A DNA stretch of 64,000 nt from Vibrio sp. FE10 (GTDB lineage Bacteria > Pseudomonadota > Gammaproteobacteria > Enterobacterales > Vibrionaceae): assembly GCF_030297155.1 (NCBI RefSeq), contig NZ_AP028067.1, forward strand, positions 3,534,001-3,598,000, in the 5' to 3' direction. A model generated the notes under the pieces. That model did not search any database. It was not told the origin of the DNA and saw nothing but the letters and a program-made list of their open reading frames with translations. How positions within the stretch are numbered: position 1 is the stretch's first letter; each line of letters starts with the position of its first letter. A program made the translations under genes and the position numbers. Below, piece after piece: positions 27,896 to 37,914 of this stretch.

Positions 27896-27955
27896 CATTT
27901 AACTAGGGAAGTGCGTTTAACTCAATCGCATCGCTTAAATTCTGTGCTTTGGGCT

Positions 27956-29146
27956 TTAATTCTGAGCATCAGATTGAGCTGAGGCTGTTTGATTGACCTC
28001 AACGACTGAACTTCTTTCATCCAGCTTAATGAACAAGGCCAATCCACCCATCGCAGCCATACCCCAGAAAATATTCGCACCCCAAAGCTCATAACCCCAA
28101 CCACTTAAGGTCGTCATTAGCGCGATAAAGGCACCCAGTGGGATTGCGTTGTACAGAGCTTGCAGGGCAACCATCTTGTTCTGTTCTTCAGATTGGATGT
28201 ATTGAATCGCAGCGATGTGCGCCATGACGAATGTCACGCCGTGAAGCAATTGCACAAGAATCAAAGCCGCGATCGCGGTGGTCGATGCGGTTATACCCCA
28301 GCGAGCCATCACACCTAATGCTGCTATCACGAACAGAGTACGTAACGTGATTCCAGAAAACAGTCGCTTGCTCAAAGCAAACACAGCCACTTCTGCGACA
28401 ACACCTAGACTCCACAAGTAACCAATAATCGCTTCAGAGTGACCCGCCTCTTTCCAATAAATCGCACTAAAGCTGTAATAAGCTGCATGGCTACCTTGCA
28501 GCAGCGCCATCAAGGCTAAAAACTTAACCACTGACGACTCTCTTAGTAACTCACCTAATTTTGGTCGTACTGCCTGTTGCTCGGAGTGTGTCACCGGCAT
28601 CACGTTAGGGTTTCTCATCGCCAACACTAATGACATCAGCACACCAGCAAACGCCGTATACAAAATCATGTCAGTCCCGAATTGCGCGACCAAATAACCA
28701 ACCACAGTCGAACCGGCAATAAAGGCAATCGAACCCCATAAACGAGTACGTCCGTAGTCGAGCATATTAAGACGGCTGTAGTGGTTAGCCATTGCATCCG
28801 AAAGTGGAATGATTGGCCCATAACAGAGGTTAAACAAAACCGTTGCCAGCAACATCAATATGAAGCTGCCGCCAGTGAAGAAATGGAAGCCAACAAACAG
28901 CAGTGCCGCGAAACTCAAGCAACGCAAAGCCGGCATTAAATGCTCAACTTTATGGATACGTGGCGTAATCACGAGGTTAGCAACACAGCGCGTCGCAAAA
29001 CCAATACCAATTAAGACACCAATGTCACCCGCAGAAACGCCTTGGTCTTCAAACCACAGCGCCCAGAATGGCAAATAAACGCCATAAGCAAAAAAGAAAC
29101 CAAGAAAATACTGGGATATCCAGCCATAAGGGGAAGGACTAAACAT
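27956..29146 (-). CDS. MFS transporter, HcaT-like
   Basis: A 396-residue major facilitator protein with 12 membrane segments. The opening (WISQYFLGFFFAYGVYLPFW) and the following GVLIGIGFATRCVANLVITP resemble the HcaT/3-phenylpropionate branch of E. coli, a nucleoside-permease-like group. The substrate cannot be told; phenylpropionate is only the name-giving case. The ATG at 29146 is preferred over the frame start at 29185 because AGG lies 7 nt before it and the extra residues are outside the family. It is divergent from the DUF294 gene and runs toward crbS. Confidence 0.8.
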   Translation of the reverse strand: MFSPSPYGWISQYFLGFFFAYGVYLPFWALWFEDQGVSAGDIGVLIGIGFATRCVANLVITPRIHKVEHLMPALRCLSFAALLFVGFHFFTGGSFILMLLATVLFNLCYGPIIPLSDAMANHYSRLNMLDYGRTRLWGSIAFIAGSTVVGYLVAQFGTDMILYTAFAGVLMSLVLAMRNPNVMPVTHSEQQAVRPKLGELLRESSVVKFLALMALLQGSHAAYYSFSAIYWKEAGHSEAIIGYLWSLGVVAEVAVFALSKRLFSGITLRTLFVIAALGVMARWGITASTTAIAALILVQLLHGVTFVMAHIAAIQYIQSEEQNKMVALQALYNAIPLGAFIALMTTLSGWGYELWGANIFWGMAAMGGLALFIKLDERSSVVEVNQTASAQSDAQN

Positions 29147-29376
29147 AGGCGACCTATAAAAATGTGCAGAAAAAGGCAGAACCAATTATGCCTACGTCGC
29201 ATACGATGAAAAAGGGAATTATTGAGGAGATAGCATTCCTGTATTCAATGAATATCGATATCCCATTTAACTGAGGTATCCGGCGCTCACCAACACCCAC
29301 GATCGCATTTAGACTAAAGTCGTCTGGAGCTTCGCTAGTAATTTGTCAGACTGAAAAGAGACTCCTACTTCTTTCG

Positions 29377-31209
29377 ATGCTTATGCCTGATAAATTTAAT
29401 ATGCAGCACCCGCCCTTCGATAGCCTGTCCGACACGGAGCAGTTAACACTGCGCTCTTCATTGGATGTGGTTTATTACCGAGCACACGAGGTGATATTGG
29501 AGGCAGACCGCCCAAGTCGCCATCTGCATATTCTGATTAAAGGCGCTGTTGAAGAGCGCGCGAGCAGCGATGGAGAGATCTACGCACACTATGCCAATGA
29601 CGATATATTCGATGTACGCAGTCAGTTTGAGCCTCACACCAAACACCAATATATCGCGCTTGAAGATACGTTAAGTTATCTACTGCCAACCGATATCTTT
29701 CTCGATCTTTACCACGCCAATGGCCAGTTTGCCGCTTACTTTGATAGCAACCTTTCGACACGAAAAGCGCTGATAGAAGCCGCTCAACAGCAACAGAATC
29801 TTGCCGAGTTCATACTGACCAAAGTGGACGAGTCGATCTATCACCCGCCACTGATACTGGAACCCGGCCAACCTATCAACCAAGTTACTCAAACCCTTAA
29901 AGAACAAGGGTTGGACTCGGCCTTGGTTCATTTAGAACATGATGATCCAAAAGCTTTTGGATCATCATGTTCCTTTCCGTATGGAATCGTCACAAGAACC
30001 AATTTATTGCACGCGGTGATGCTCGATAATCATCCGCTCGATACCGCGGTTGGCGAGATAGCAACGTTCCCGGTACTGCACGTTAATCAAGGGGACTTCT
30101 TGTTTAACGCCATGATCACCATGACCCGAAATCGCGTAAAAAGGCTGATGGTTTGTGATGGTCCAAATGCTGTTGGTATGGTGGATATGACGCAGATTTT
30201 GAGTGCATTCTCTACTCATTCTCACGTTCTTACTTTGCGTATTGCGCGAGCCACCAGCATTGAAGAGCTGGCATTAGCCTCCAATAAACAACGTCAACTG
30301 GTCGAAAGCCTACTCAGCAACGGTATTCGTACACGATTCATCATGGAGCTAATTTCGGCCGTAAATGAACAGATTATAGAGAAAGCGTTTGAGTTGGTTA
30401 TCCCACCTGCATTGCATAATCATTGCTGCCTGATCGTATTGGGATCTGAAGGCCGAGGAGAACAAATCCTTAAAACCGACCAAGATAATGCGCTGATTAT
30501 TCAAGATGGTTTGGAGTGGCACCAATGCCAGAGCGCCATGAACGACCTAACTCATACATTGCAGCAATTGGGCTATCCACTCTGCCCGGGCAACGTGATG
30601 GTCAACAATCCGAAATGGGTGCATTCAGAGCAAGAGTGGAAACAAACGCTCACCCGTTGGGTAAAAAAAGCAACGCCCGATACCGTGATGGATATTGCCA
30701 TCATGGCGGATGCACATGCCGTTGCGGGTAACAGAGAACTATTAAATCCGGTCAAACAACACCTGAGTGATTTGATGCTAGGACAAGAATTGATTCTGAC
30801 TGAATTCTGCCGCCCTGCTCTTAACTTTTCAGTTCCCCTCACCCTGTTTGGTAATGTGAAAAAATCCAAGTCAGGGCTCGATATCAAACAAGGTGGTATT
30901 TTCCCGATTGTGCACGGTGTGAGAGCACTTTGTCTTGAGCATGGTGTGACGGTGAACAACACCTTTGAGCGTATTGAACAGCTGGTTAACAAGAAAGTGT
31001 TAGAGCAAAGTACCGCGGACAACCTCAATGGAGCACTCAAACAGTTCTTTAAGTGGCGCTTGGCACAAAGGCTCTCACAGCAACACAGCAGCAATAAAAT
31101 CGACGTCAAACTGATGGAACGGGCTGACCGAGACTTACTTCGTCATAGCCTGCATGTGGTCAAGAAGTTCAAGCAATGGCTTGGCTACCATTATCAGATA
31201 AGGGATTAG
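29377..31209 (+). CDS. DUF294 nucleotidyltransferase-like protein with cNMP and CBS domains
   Basis: A 610-residue cytosolic protein. Order: cyclic-nucleotide-binding-like domain (about 10-130, starting PFDSLSDTEQLTLRSSL), CBS pair (about 150-275, with YGIVTRTNLLHAVML and VKRLMVCDGPNAVGMVDM), DUF294 nucleotidyltransferase (about 300-440, LGSEGRGEQILKTDQDNALI), and a DUF294 C-terminal domain. Such proteins stand next to acs and actP genes in many gammaproteobacteria and are thought to be nucleotide-sensing regulators, without proven activity. The start is uncertain: ATGs at 29377, 29383 and 29401 are in frame. A perfect 38-bp palindrome lies in the CBS coding region (29935-29972). The next gene begins 11 nt after the stop. 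Confidence 0.88.
   Translation: MLMPDKFNMQHPPFDSLSDTEQLTLRSSLDVVYYRAHEVILEADRPSRHLHILIKGAVEERASSDGEIYAHYANDDIFDVRSQFEPHTKHQYIALEDTLSYLLPTDIFLDLYHANGQFAAYFDSNLSTRKALIEAAQQQQNLAEFILTKVDESIYHPPLILEPGQPINQVTQTLKEQGLDSALVHLEHDDPKAFGSSCSFPYGIVTRTNLLHAVMLDNHPLDTAVGEIATFPVLHVNQGDFLFNAMITMTRNRVKRLMVCDGPNAVGMVDMTQILSAFSTHSHVLTLRIARATSIEELALASNKQRQLVESLLSNGIRTRFIMELISAVNEQIIEKAFELVIPPALHNHCCLIVLGSEGRGEQILKTDQDNALIIQDGLEWHQCQSAMNDLTHTLQQLGYPLCPGNVMVNNPKWVHSEQEWKQTLTRWVKKATPDTVMDIAIMADAHAVAGNRELLNPVKQHLSDLMLGQELILTEFCRPALNFSVPLTLFGNVKKSKSGLDIKQGGIFPIVHGVRALCLEHGVTVNNTFERIEQLVNKKVLEQSTADNLNGALKQFFKWRLAQRLSQQHSSNKIDVKLMERADRDLLRHSLHVVKKFKQWLGYHYQIRD
29935..29972 (+). repeat. Perfect 38-bp palindrome inside the DUF294 gene
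   Basis: GAACATGATGATCCAAAAG (29935-29953) is followed at once by its exact reverse complement (29954-29972), with no spacer. It encodes residues EHDDPKAFGSSCS in the first CBS domain, immediately before the family-conserved YGIVTRTNLLH. Confidence 0.95.
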
Positions 31210-31220
31210 ACGACTGAACG

Positions 31221-31853
31221 ATGAATAGATTGGTTCGTTATTACTGGCATCACAAACTCAAAGGCTCTCCTTATCAGCCTCTGTTTGCGGCGCCTGTTGA
31301 TCACGAATACGTATCTCTTGATTGTGAAACCACCAGCCTCGACCCCAATCAGGCCGAACTGGTCACCATTGCCGCGACCAAGATCATCGGTAACCGAATC
31401 ATTACCAGCCAACCTTTTGAAGTCCGGCTACGAGCCCCTCAATCGCTCGATTGCAATTCAATCAAAATTCATCGCATTCGCCATCAAGATCTAAAACACG
31501 GTATTGAAGAAAAACAGGCCTTAATCGAACTGCTCGACTTCATTGGTAATCGTCCTTTAGTCGGTTACCACATCCGCTATGACAAGAAAATTCTCGACCG
31601 CGCCTGTTTAAAACAACTCGGATTCCCACTGCCTAACCGATTAGTCGAAGTGAGCCTGCTCTATCAAGACAAACTCGAAAGACAGCTTCCCAATGCCTAC
31701 TTCGATCTCAGTATGGACGCCATCTGCCGCCAGCTGGATTTACCGATCCCAGTCAATAAACATGATGCATTACAAGATGCTATCTCCGCTGCGCTGATCT
31801 TTGTTCGCCTTAAACACGGTGATTTACCTCGTTTCAACTCTTCTTATTCTTAA
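31221..31853 (+). CDS. 3'-5' exonuclease, DnaQ-like (DEDD superfamily)
   Basis: A 210-residue nuclease with the three exonuclease motifs: Exo I VSLDCETTSLDPNQA (D and E), Exo II VGYHIRYDKKILDRA (D), and Exo III KHDALQDAISAAL (H and D), so a DEDDh enzyme. It lacks the polymerase-binding C-terminus of DnaQ, so it is not the replicative proofreading subunit. It follows the DUF294 gene by 11 nt; the pair and acs are neighbours in Vibrio cholerae too. Substrate and role in acetate metabolism, if any, are unknown. Confidence 0.85.
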   Translation: MNRLVRYYWHHKLKGSPYQPLFAAPVDHEYVSLDCETTSLDPNQAELVTIAATKIIGNRIITSQPFEVRLRAPQSLDCNSIKIHRIRHQDLKHGIEEKQALIELLDFIGNRPLVGYHIRYDKKILDRACLKQLGFPLPNRLVEVSLLYQDKLERQLPNAYFDLSMDAICRQLDLPIPVNKHDALQDAISAALIFVRLKHGDLPRFNSSYS

Positions 31854-32071
31854 TTCAACCATTGCCTCTCTACATAGAGAGCAATATCGCAAAAATGAAC
31901 TTAACTCGCTATTTTGTAAGTGAAAAGCGGCGTCTCATCCTAAAGTCTAATTGTGGAAATCGCCGTCCTAGCCGAGAGTGATAGCACAACGACGGTCCTG
32001 TAATAGACTTAGAAACTGAACACAAAGGAAGTTGCCAGTTCATTAAGAATGTAGGCACAAGGAGAGATGCA

Positions 32072-34021
32072 ATGAGTGAAGCCCACGTTTATCCGGTAAA
32101 AGAAAGTATTAAATCAACCACACACGCGGATAATGACACTTACCTAGCCATGTACCAACAATCTGTTTCTGACCCTGAAGGCTTTTGGGGTGAACACGGA
32201 AAAATCGTTGATTGGATTAAGCCTTTCACACAAGTAAAAAATACCTCTTTCGACCCTGGCCACATTGATATTCGCTGGTTTGAAGATGGCACGCTTAACG
32301 TTTCGGCTAACTGTATCGACCGTCACCTTGCTGAACGCGGTGGTGAAGTCGCAATCATCTGGGAAGGTGATGACCCTGCCGATGATAAAACTCTAACTTT
32401 TAATGAACTACACAAAGAAGTGTGCCTGTTTTCAAATGCTCTGAAAGAGCAAGGCGTACGTAAAGGTGATGTGGTTTGTTTATACATGCCAATGGTTCCA
32501 GAAGCTGCAGTTGCGATGCTGGCATGTACCCGTATCGGCGCGGTTCACACAGTGGTATTCGGTGGTTTCTCACCTGAAGCACTTTCTGGTCGTATTATCG
32601 ATTCAAATTCTAAAGTCGTTATCACTGCCGATGAAGGCGTGCGTGGCGGCCGCGCTGTTCCACTGAAGAAGAATGTCGATGAAGCACTCACTAACCCTGA
32701 AGTGAAGAACATCGAGAAGGTTGTGGTATTCAAGCGTACTGGTGGTGATGTTGCTTGGCACGAACACCGTGATGTATGGTGGCATGATGCTATCGCAAAC
32801 GTATCAGCTGATTGCCCACCTGAAGAGATGAATGCAGAAGATCCACTATTCATTCTTTATACATCAGGCTCAACAGGTAAACCTAAGGGTGTAATGCACA
32901 CCACAGGTGGTTACCTTGTTTATGCAGCTATGACCTTCAAATACGTATTCGACTACCAAGAAGGCGAAACCTTCTGGTGTACTGCGGATGTGGGTTGGAT
33001 TACTGGTCACACTTACCTTGTTTATGGACCGCTTGCTAATGGTGCGAAAACCATTCTGTTTGAAGGCGTGCCGAATTACCCGAACACCAGCCGCATGAGT
33101 GAAGTGGTCGATAAGCACAAAGTTAATATTCTTTATACTGCGCCAACGGCTATTCGTGCATTGATGGCGAAAGGCAATGAAGCGGTTGAAGGGACTTCTC
33201 GTGACAGCCTAAGAGTCATGGGCTCGGTAGGTGAACCTATCAACCCAGAAGCGTGGGAGTGGTACTACAAAACAATTGGTAACGAGCAGTCTCCAATTGT
33301 CGATACATGGTGGCAAACAGAAACGGGCGGCATCTTAATCGCTCCACTACCGGGCGCAACAGACCTAAAACCGGGTTCAGCGACTCGTCCATTCTTCGGT
33401 GTGCAACCCGCGCTTGTCGACAACATGGGCAACATCATTGAGGGTGCAACAGACGGCAACCTTGTGATTCTTGACTCTTGGCCGGGACAAATGCGTACCG
33501 TACATGGCGATCATGACCGTTTTGAGCAGACTTACTTCTCTACCTTTAAAGGCATGTACTTCACTAGTGATGGTGCTCGTCGTGATGAAGACGGTTACTA
33601 CTGGATTACGGGTCGTGTCGATGACGTGCTTAACGTATCAGGTCACCGTATGGGTACCGCTGAGATTGAATCGGCGCTAGTGGCGTTCGATAAAATTGCA
33701 GAGGCAGCGATTGTGGGTATTCCTCATGATATTAAAGGCCAAGCAATTTACGCTTATATCACGCTTAATGATGGTGAGTTCCCAACCGCAGAGCTTCATA
33801 AAGAAGTGAAAGACTGGGTACGTAAAGAGATTGGCCCAATCGCAACACCAGACGTTTTGCATTGGACAGACTCTCTGCCGAAAACTCGTTCGGGTAAAAT
33901 CATGCGTCGTATCTTACGTAAGATTGCCACAGGCGATACTGGCAACCTAGGCGATACGTCGACACTGGCAGACCCAAGCGTGGTCGATAAACTGATTGCA
34001 GAGAAAGCTGAACTGGCATAA
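32072..34021 (+). CDS. acs: Acetyl-coenzyme A synthetase
   Basis: A cytosolic enzyme of 649 residues converting acetate, ATP and CoA to acetyl-CoA, the scavenging side of the acetate switch. Adenylate-forming motifs: [17 protein letters not shown] (A3), GVPNYP and [16 protein letters not shown] (acetate pocket and A5), [17 protein letters not shown] (A8), and the C-terminal [16 protein letters not shown] whose lysine is the usual acetylation site. The length equals E. coli Acs (652). AAGGAGA precedes the ATG. Expected to be activated by CrbR; an imperfect inverted repeat lies in its 218-bp leader. Confidence 0.97.
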   Translation: MSEAHVYPVKESIKSTTHADNDTYLAMYQQSVSDPEGFWGEHGKIVDWIKPFTQVKNTSFDPGHIDIRWFEDGTLNVSANCIDRHLAERGGEVAIIWEGDDPADDKTLTFNELHKEVCLFSNALKEQGVRKGDVVCLYMPMVPEAAVAMLACTRIGAVHTVVFGGFSPEALSGRIIDSNSKVVITADEGVRGGRAVPLKKNVDEALTNPEVKNIEKVVVFKRTGGDVAWHEHRDVWWHDAIANVSADCPPEEMNAEDPLFILYTSGSTGKPKGVMHTTGGYLVYAAMTFKYVFDYQEGETFWCTADVGWITGHTYLVYGPLANGAKTILFEGVPNYPNTSRMSEVVDKHKVNILYTAPTAIRALMAKGNEAVEGTSRDSLRVMGSVGEPINPEAWEWYYKTIGNEQSPIVDTWWQTETGGILIAPLPGATDLKPGSATRPFFGVQPALVDNMGNIIEGATDGNLVILDSWPGQMRTVHGDHDRFEQTYFSTFKGMYFTSDGARRDEDGYYWITGRVDDVLNVSGHRMGTAEIESALVAFDKIAEAAIVGIPHDIKGQAIYAYITLNDGEFPTAELHKEVKDWVRKEIGPIATPDVLHWTDSLPKTRSGKIMRRILRKIATGDTGNLGDTSTLADPSVVDKLIAEKAELA

Positions 34022-34066
34022 GCAACCCGTCACACTAGCTAATCACTGTTTAAAACAGCCATTAAT

Positions 34067-34094
34067 AAACCGTCACCTATGTGGCGGTTTTTTT
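34067..34094 (+). terminator. Terminator after acs
   Basis: AAACCGTCAC / GTGGCGGTTT (one T-G pair), loop CTAT, followed by seven T. Confidence 0.85.
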
Positions 34095-34343
34095 ATGGCT
34101 GATCTTGATCTCAAATATCTTCGATAAAATTAAGGCAATCGCGGTTTTTTGTTAAGTTGATAACAATTTCATGCCGTACTTATAGGAGATTAGACCAGTA
34201 AATTGCTGCGATTTGCGCTGAATTAGCTATAATCTGGTTCTAATTTTTAAATTTGGGTTTTTCTTACTGGAAATTAACCCCAAATTTTCAATAAAATGGC
34301 AACATTCACATTCGTAAACACGATAAAGGAAGATAGCCCCACA
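34095..34343. other. Upstream region of aroQ
   Basis: With the terminator above, a 322-bp gap. A possible promoter is TTGCTG (34203-34208) and TATAAT (34228-34233), spacing 19 bp, weak. An in-frame ATG at 34296 is not preferred as aroQ start because its first residues fall outside the family. Confidence 0.35.
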
Positions 34344-34793
34344 ATGTCTACAAAGTTTCGCATTCTAGTTTTAAATGGCCCAAACCTTAACCTGTTAGGC
34401 CTTAGAGAGCCTGCACACTACGGTTCTCAAACACTTGACCAGATTATTAGCTCTTTGACCGAGCAAGCGAAAACACAAGATGTTGAGCTGTCTCACTTAC
34501 AGTCAAATCGTGAGTATGAACTGATTGAAGCTATCCATAGTGCTTATCAAAATGTTGATTTCATTATTATCAACCCAGCGGCCTTTACACATACCAGTGT
34601 GGCGTTGCGTGATGCACTACTTGGTGTTGCTATCCCATTTATTGAGGTTCATCTATCGAATGTTCACGCACGTGAACCATTCCGTCACCACTCTTACCTA
34701 TCTGATAAAGCAGAAGGTGTGATTTGTGGCTTAGGTGCCCAAGGTTATCAATTTGCTTTGACGGCTGCGCTCAACAAGCTCAACGCAAAGTAA
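34344..34793 (+). CDS. aroQ: Type II 3-dehydroquinate dehydratase
   Basis: Third step of the shikimate pathway: 3-dehydroquinate to 3-dehydroshikimate, in the cytosol. The 149 residues have the type II pattern: [16 protein letters not shown], the lid with the catalytic tyrosine in [26 protein letters not shown], and [20 protein letters not shown] with the catalytic histidine. The ATG at 34344 gives the usual length and starts [10 protein letters not shown]. It is the first gene of aroQ-accB-accC, a common gammaproteobacterial order. Confidence 0.95.
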   Translation: MSTKFRILVLNGPNLNLLGLREPAHYGSQTLDQIISSLTEQAKTQDVELSHLQSNREYELIEAIHSAYQNVDFIIINPAAFTHTSVALRDALLGVAIPFIEVHLSNVHAREPFRHHSYLSDKAEGVICGLGAQGYQFALTAALNKLNAK

Positions 34794-34867
34794 ATAAAAA
34801 CAACGAACTATTACTAACCTACTCAGTCAAAGAGTAAGTTCAATCAACAGATAAAGAGAAAGAAACA

Positions 34868-35320
34868 ATGGATATTCGCAAAATCAAAAAGCTAATCGAA
34901 TTGGTTGAAGAGTCTGGTATTTCTGAGCTAGAGATCTCTGAAGGTGAAGAGTCAGTACGAATCAGTCGTAACAGCCCTGTATCTGCAGCGCCTATTCAAT
35001 ATGCAGCGGCTCCAGCTCCAGTAGCGGCAGCAACACCTGCGGCGGCACCTGTAGCAGCAGAAGCAGCAGCTCCTGCGGTTCCAGCTGGTCACCAAGTTCT
35101 TTCTCCAATGGTTGGTACTTTCTACGGCGCTCCAAGCCCAGATGCAAAACCATTCGTTAAAGTTGGTCAATCTGTAACTGCTGGCGAAACTCTATGTATC
35201 GTTGAAGCAATGAAAATGATGAACCAAATCGAAGCTGATAAGTCTGGTGTTGTAACAGCAATCCTAGTTGAAGACGGTCAACCAGTAGAATTCGACCAAG
35301 CTCTAGTAATTATCGAATAA
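34868..35320 (+). CDS. accB: Biotin carboxyl carrier protein of acetyl-CoA carboxylase
   Basis: A 150-residue carrier of the carboxylase complex that starts fatty acid synthesis. The N-terminal part (1-40) is helical; residues about 42-76 are a flexible Ala/Pro linker; the C-terminal biotinyl domain has [18 protein letters not shown] with the biotinylated lysine in MKM and the thumb loop near [33 protein letters not shown] precedes the ATG. It is followed by accC after 15 nt, so the pair is co-transcribed. Confidence 0.97.
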   Translation: MDIRKIKKLIELVEESGISELEISEGEESVRISRNSPVSAAPIQYAAAPAPVAAATPAAAPVAAEAAAPAVPAGHQVLSPMVGTFYGAPSPDAKPFVKVGQSVTAGETLCIVEAMKMMNQIEADKSGVVTAILVEDGQPVEFDQALVIIE

Positions 35321-35335
35321 TAGAGAGCACTCATT

Positions 35336-36679
35336 ATGTTAGATAAATTAGTAATCGCAAACCGTGGTGAAATTGCACTGCGTATTCTGCGAGCATGTAA
35401 AGAGCTTGGCATCAAAACGGTAGCGGTTCACTCAACTGCTGACCGTGATCTTAAGCACGTACTTCTTGCTGACGAAACCATTTGTATTGGTCCAGCTCGC
35501 GGTATCGATAGCTACCTGAACATCCCTCGTATCATCAGCGCAGCTGAAGTTACTGGTGCAGTCGCTATTCACCCAGGCTACGGCTTCCTATCTGAAAATG
35601 CAGACTTTGCAGAACAGGTAGAGCGCAGTGGTTTTATCTTCGTTGGCCCTAAAGCTGAAACCATTCGCATGATGGGTGACAAAGTGTCAGCTATCACGTC
35701 AATGAAAAAAGCTGGCGTACCTTGTGTACCAGGTTCTGACGGTCCTCTTGATGACGATGAAGTGAAAAACAAAGCGCACGCTAAGCGCATTGGCTTCCCT
35801 GTAATCATCAAGGCATCTGGCGGCGGCGGCGGTCGTGGTATGCGTGTTGTTCGTACTGAAAAAGAACTAACAGAAGCTATCGCGATGACTCGTGCTGAAG
35901 CAAAAGCATGTTTCAACAACGACATGGTTTACATGGAGAAATTCCTAGAAAACCCACGTCACATTGAAGTACAAGTGCTTGCAGATGGCCAAGGTAATGC
36001 TATCCACCTAGGTGAGCGTGACTGTTCAATGCAGCGTCGTCACCAGAAAGTTGTGGAAGAAGCTCCAGCACCAGGTATCACTGAAGAAATGCGTAAATAC
36101 ATCGGCGACCGTTGTACTCGTGCATGTCTTGAGATTGGTTACCGCGGCGCAGGTACATTTGAATTCCTATACGAGAACGGTGAGTTCTACTTCATCGAAA
36201 TGAACACTCGTATCCAGGTTGAGCACACGATTACTGAAATGGTAACGGGCATCGACCTAGTGAAAGAGCAACTTCGCATTGCTGCTGGTCAGCCTCTATC
36301 ATTCACACAGGATGATATTAAACTGCGTGGCCACTCAATCGAATGTCGTATCAATGCTGAAGATCCAGTTCGCTTCCTACCTTCACCAGGTAAGATTGAA
36401 CGTTTCCACGCACCAGGCGGCATGGGTGTTCGTTGGGAATCTCATATCTACACGGGCTACACAGTGCCACCGCATTACGATTCAATGATCGGCAAGCTGA
36501 TCACTTACGGTGAGAACCGTGACGTAGCGATTGCACGTATGAAGAACGCACTAGCAGAAATGATTGTTGAAGGTATCAACGTCAATACTGAGCTGCAATT
36601 AGCGATTATGAACGACGAAAACTTCCAACACGGTGGTGCAAACATCCACTACCTTGAGAAGAAGCTTGGTCTGCAATAG
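35336..36679 (+). CDS. accC: Biotin carboxylase subunit of acetyl-CoA carboxylase
   Basis: A 447-residue ATP-grasp enzyme that carboxylates biotin on AccB using bicarbonate and ATP. Motifs: [20 protein letters not shown] at the N-terminus, the glycine-rich lid [35 protein letters not shown], and the active-site segment [20 protein letters not shown]. The C-terminus reads [12 protein letters not shown]. The last 18 bp of the gene, with the stop codon, are tandemly repeated behind it in the same frame, so read-through would add 18 residues. Confidence 0.97.
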   Translation: MLDKLVIANRGEIALRILRACKELGIKTVAVHSTADRDLKHVLLADETICIGPARGIDSYLNIPRIISAAEVTGAVAIHPGYGFLSENADFAEQVERSGFIFVGPKAETIRMMGDKVSAITSMKKAGVPCVPGSDGPLDDDEVKNKAHAKRIGFPVIIKASGGGGGRGMRVVRTEKELTEAIAMTRAEAKACFNNDMVYMEKFLENPRHIEVQVLADGQGNAIHLGERDCSMQRRHQKVVEEAPAPGITEEMRKYIGDRCTRACLEIGYRGAGTFEFLYENGEFYFIEMNTRIQVEHTITEMVTGIDLVKEQLRIAAGQPLSFTQDDIKLRGHSIECRINAEDPVRFLPSPGKIERFHAPGGMGVRWESHIYTGYTVPPHYDSMIGKLITYGENRDVAIARMKNALAEMIVEGINVNTELQLAIMNDENFQHGGANIHYLEKKLGLQ

Positions 36680-36696
36680 AAGCTTGGCCTGCAACA
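36661..36696 (+). repeat. 18-bp tandem duplication across the accC stop codon
   Basis: GAAGCTTGGTCTGCAATA (36661-36678) and GAAGCTTGGCCTGCAACA (36679-36696) differ at two positions; a third partial GAAGCTAG follows. The second unit changes the stop TAG to CAG, and the frame then stays open to TAA at 36734-36736. Confidence 0.9.
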
Positions 36697-36737
36697 GAAG
36701 CTAGTCTTCCGTAATACGTTCTCTGTAGAACAGTAAT

Positions 36738-36764
36738 AAATGCTCACTTCGGTGGGCATTTTTG
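36738..36764 (+). terminator. Terminator after accC
   Basis: AATGCTCAC / GTGGGCATT with TTCG loop and T-run. Confidence 0.82.
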
Positions 36765-36885
36765 TTTTTAAACACTCGCAAAAATCAATCGATAATCCCT
36801 CTTATAATCCGCGGTGTTTTGGTGAATTTGCTCATATTTTCTGCTAGACTCCCCATCCAATTTTTCTCATATAGAAGATGCAGCC

Positions 36886-37773
36886 ATGCCTTGGATTCAA
36901 ATCAAGCTTAATGCGACCAATGAAAATGCCGAACAAATCGGCGACATGTTAATGGAAGAGACTGGTGCTCTTTCTGTAACTTTCCTGGATGCACAAGATA
37001 CCCCTGTATTTGAGCCTCTGCCGGGTGAAACTCGCCTTTGGGGTGATACTGACATTCTCGCGCTATACGACGCTGAGATTGATACTGGTGTCGTTCTAGC
37101 GCAGATTAAAGCAAGCAACATGTTCCCTGCAGACTTTGCTCATAAAATCGAACAGATTGAAGACAAGGATTGGGAACGTGAATGGATGGATAACTTCCAC
37201 CCAATGAAGTTTGGTGAGCGTCTTTGGATCTGCCCGAGCTGGCGTGATATCCCAGAACCTGACGCTGTGAACGTCATGTTAGACCCTGGTCTTGCATTTG
37301 GTACTGGTACTCACCCAACAACGGCGTTGTGTCTTGAATGGCTTGAAGGCTTAGACCTTACAGGCAAAACCGTGATCGACTTCGGTTGTGGTTCAGGCAT
37401 TCTTGCGATCGCTGCGATCAAACTGGGTGCTGCAAAAGTTATCGGGATCGACATTGATCCTCAAGCTCTGCTTGCTTCAAAAGACAACGCACAACGCAAT
37501 GGTGTTGCTGAGCAGTTAGAGGTGTTCCTACCTCAAGACCAACCTGAAGGTCTGATTGCTGACGTTGTTGTTGCTAACATCCTTGCAGGTCCTTTACGCG
37601 ACCTTTCAGGCATCATCAAAGGCCTAATTAAGCCAACTGGCGTGCTTGCGATGTCGGGTGTTTTGGATACACAAGCAGAAGATGTTGCGACTTATTATCG
37701 TGATGAGCTTCACATTGATCCAATCATTGAACAACAAGAATGGTGTCGAATCTCTGGTCGCAAGCAAGGCTAG
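36886..37773 (+). CDS. prmA: Ribosomal protein L11 methyltransferase
   Basis: A 295-residue enzyme that trimethylates several amino groups of L11 (its substrate gene rplK is at 61767). The N-terminal substrate-recognition domain (about 1-60) precedes a Rossmann methyltransferase fold with [20 protein letters not shown] as S-adenosylmethionine loop, [20 protein letters not shown] before it, and [13 protein letters not shown] after it. Length and sequence match E. coli PrmA (293). It stands before dusB-fis, as in E. coli. Confidence 0.96.
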   Translation: MPWIQIKLNATNENAEQIGDMLMEETGALSVTFLDAQDTPVFEPLPGETRLWGDTDILALYDAEIDTGVVLAQIKASNMFPADFAHKIEQIEDKDWEREWMDNFHPMKFGERLWICPSWRDIPEPDAVNVMLDPGLAFGTGTHPTTALCLEWLEGLDLTGKTVIDFGCGSGILAIAAIKLGAAKVIGIDIDPQALLASKDNAQRNGVAEQLEVFLPQDQPEGLIADVVVANILAGPLRDLSGIIKGLIKPTGVLAMSGVLDTQAEDVATYYRDELHIDPIIEQQEWCRISGRKQG

Positions 37774-37848
37774 ACAAGACTTTGGGCGCTAATTGACTGA
37801 ATTTTAAGCAAATTACAAAAACAAATTGTAAATGCTCAAATATTAGTC

Positions 37849-37877
37849 TTTTCACGCAGCGAAAAAATGCGTAAAAT
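37849..37877 (+). promoter_or_regulatory. Probable dusB-fis promoter with GC-rich discriminator
   Basis: TTTTCA (37849-37854) and TAAAAT (37872-37877) at 17-bp spacing, followed at once by GCGCGCCC. A GC-rich discriminator is the mark of stringently controlled promoters, and the E. coli fis promoter is of that type. Confidence 0.6.
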
Positions 37878-37914
37878 GCGCGCCCTTGCTGGTACAGAAC
37901 TGTGATGACATTTT

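Noticed and set aside
15001-35000. Mobile elements or phage genes in the accessory-looking acetate region
   Set aside because: No transposase, integrase or phage protein was seen. All genes have relatives of normal length, and the order agrees with what I know of Vibrio cholerae.
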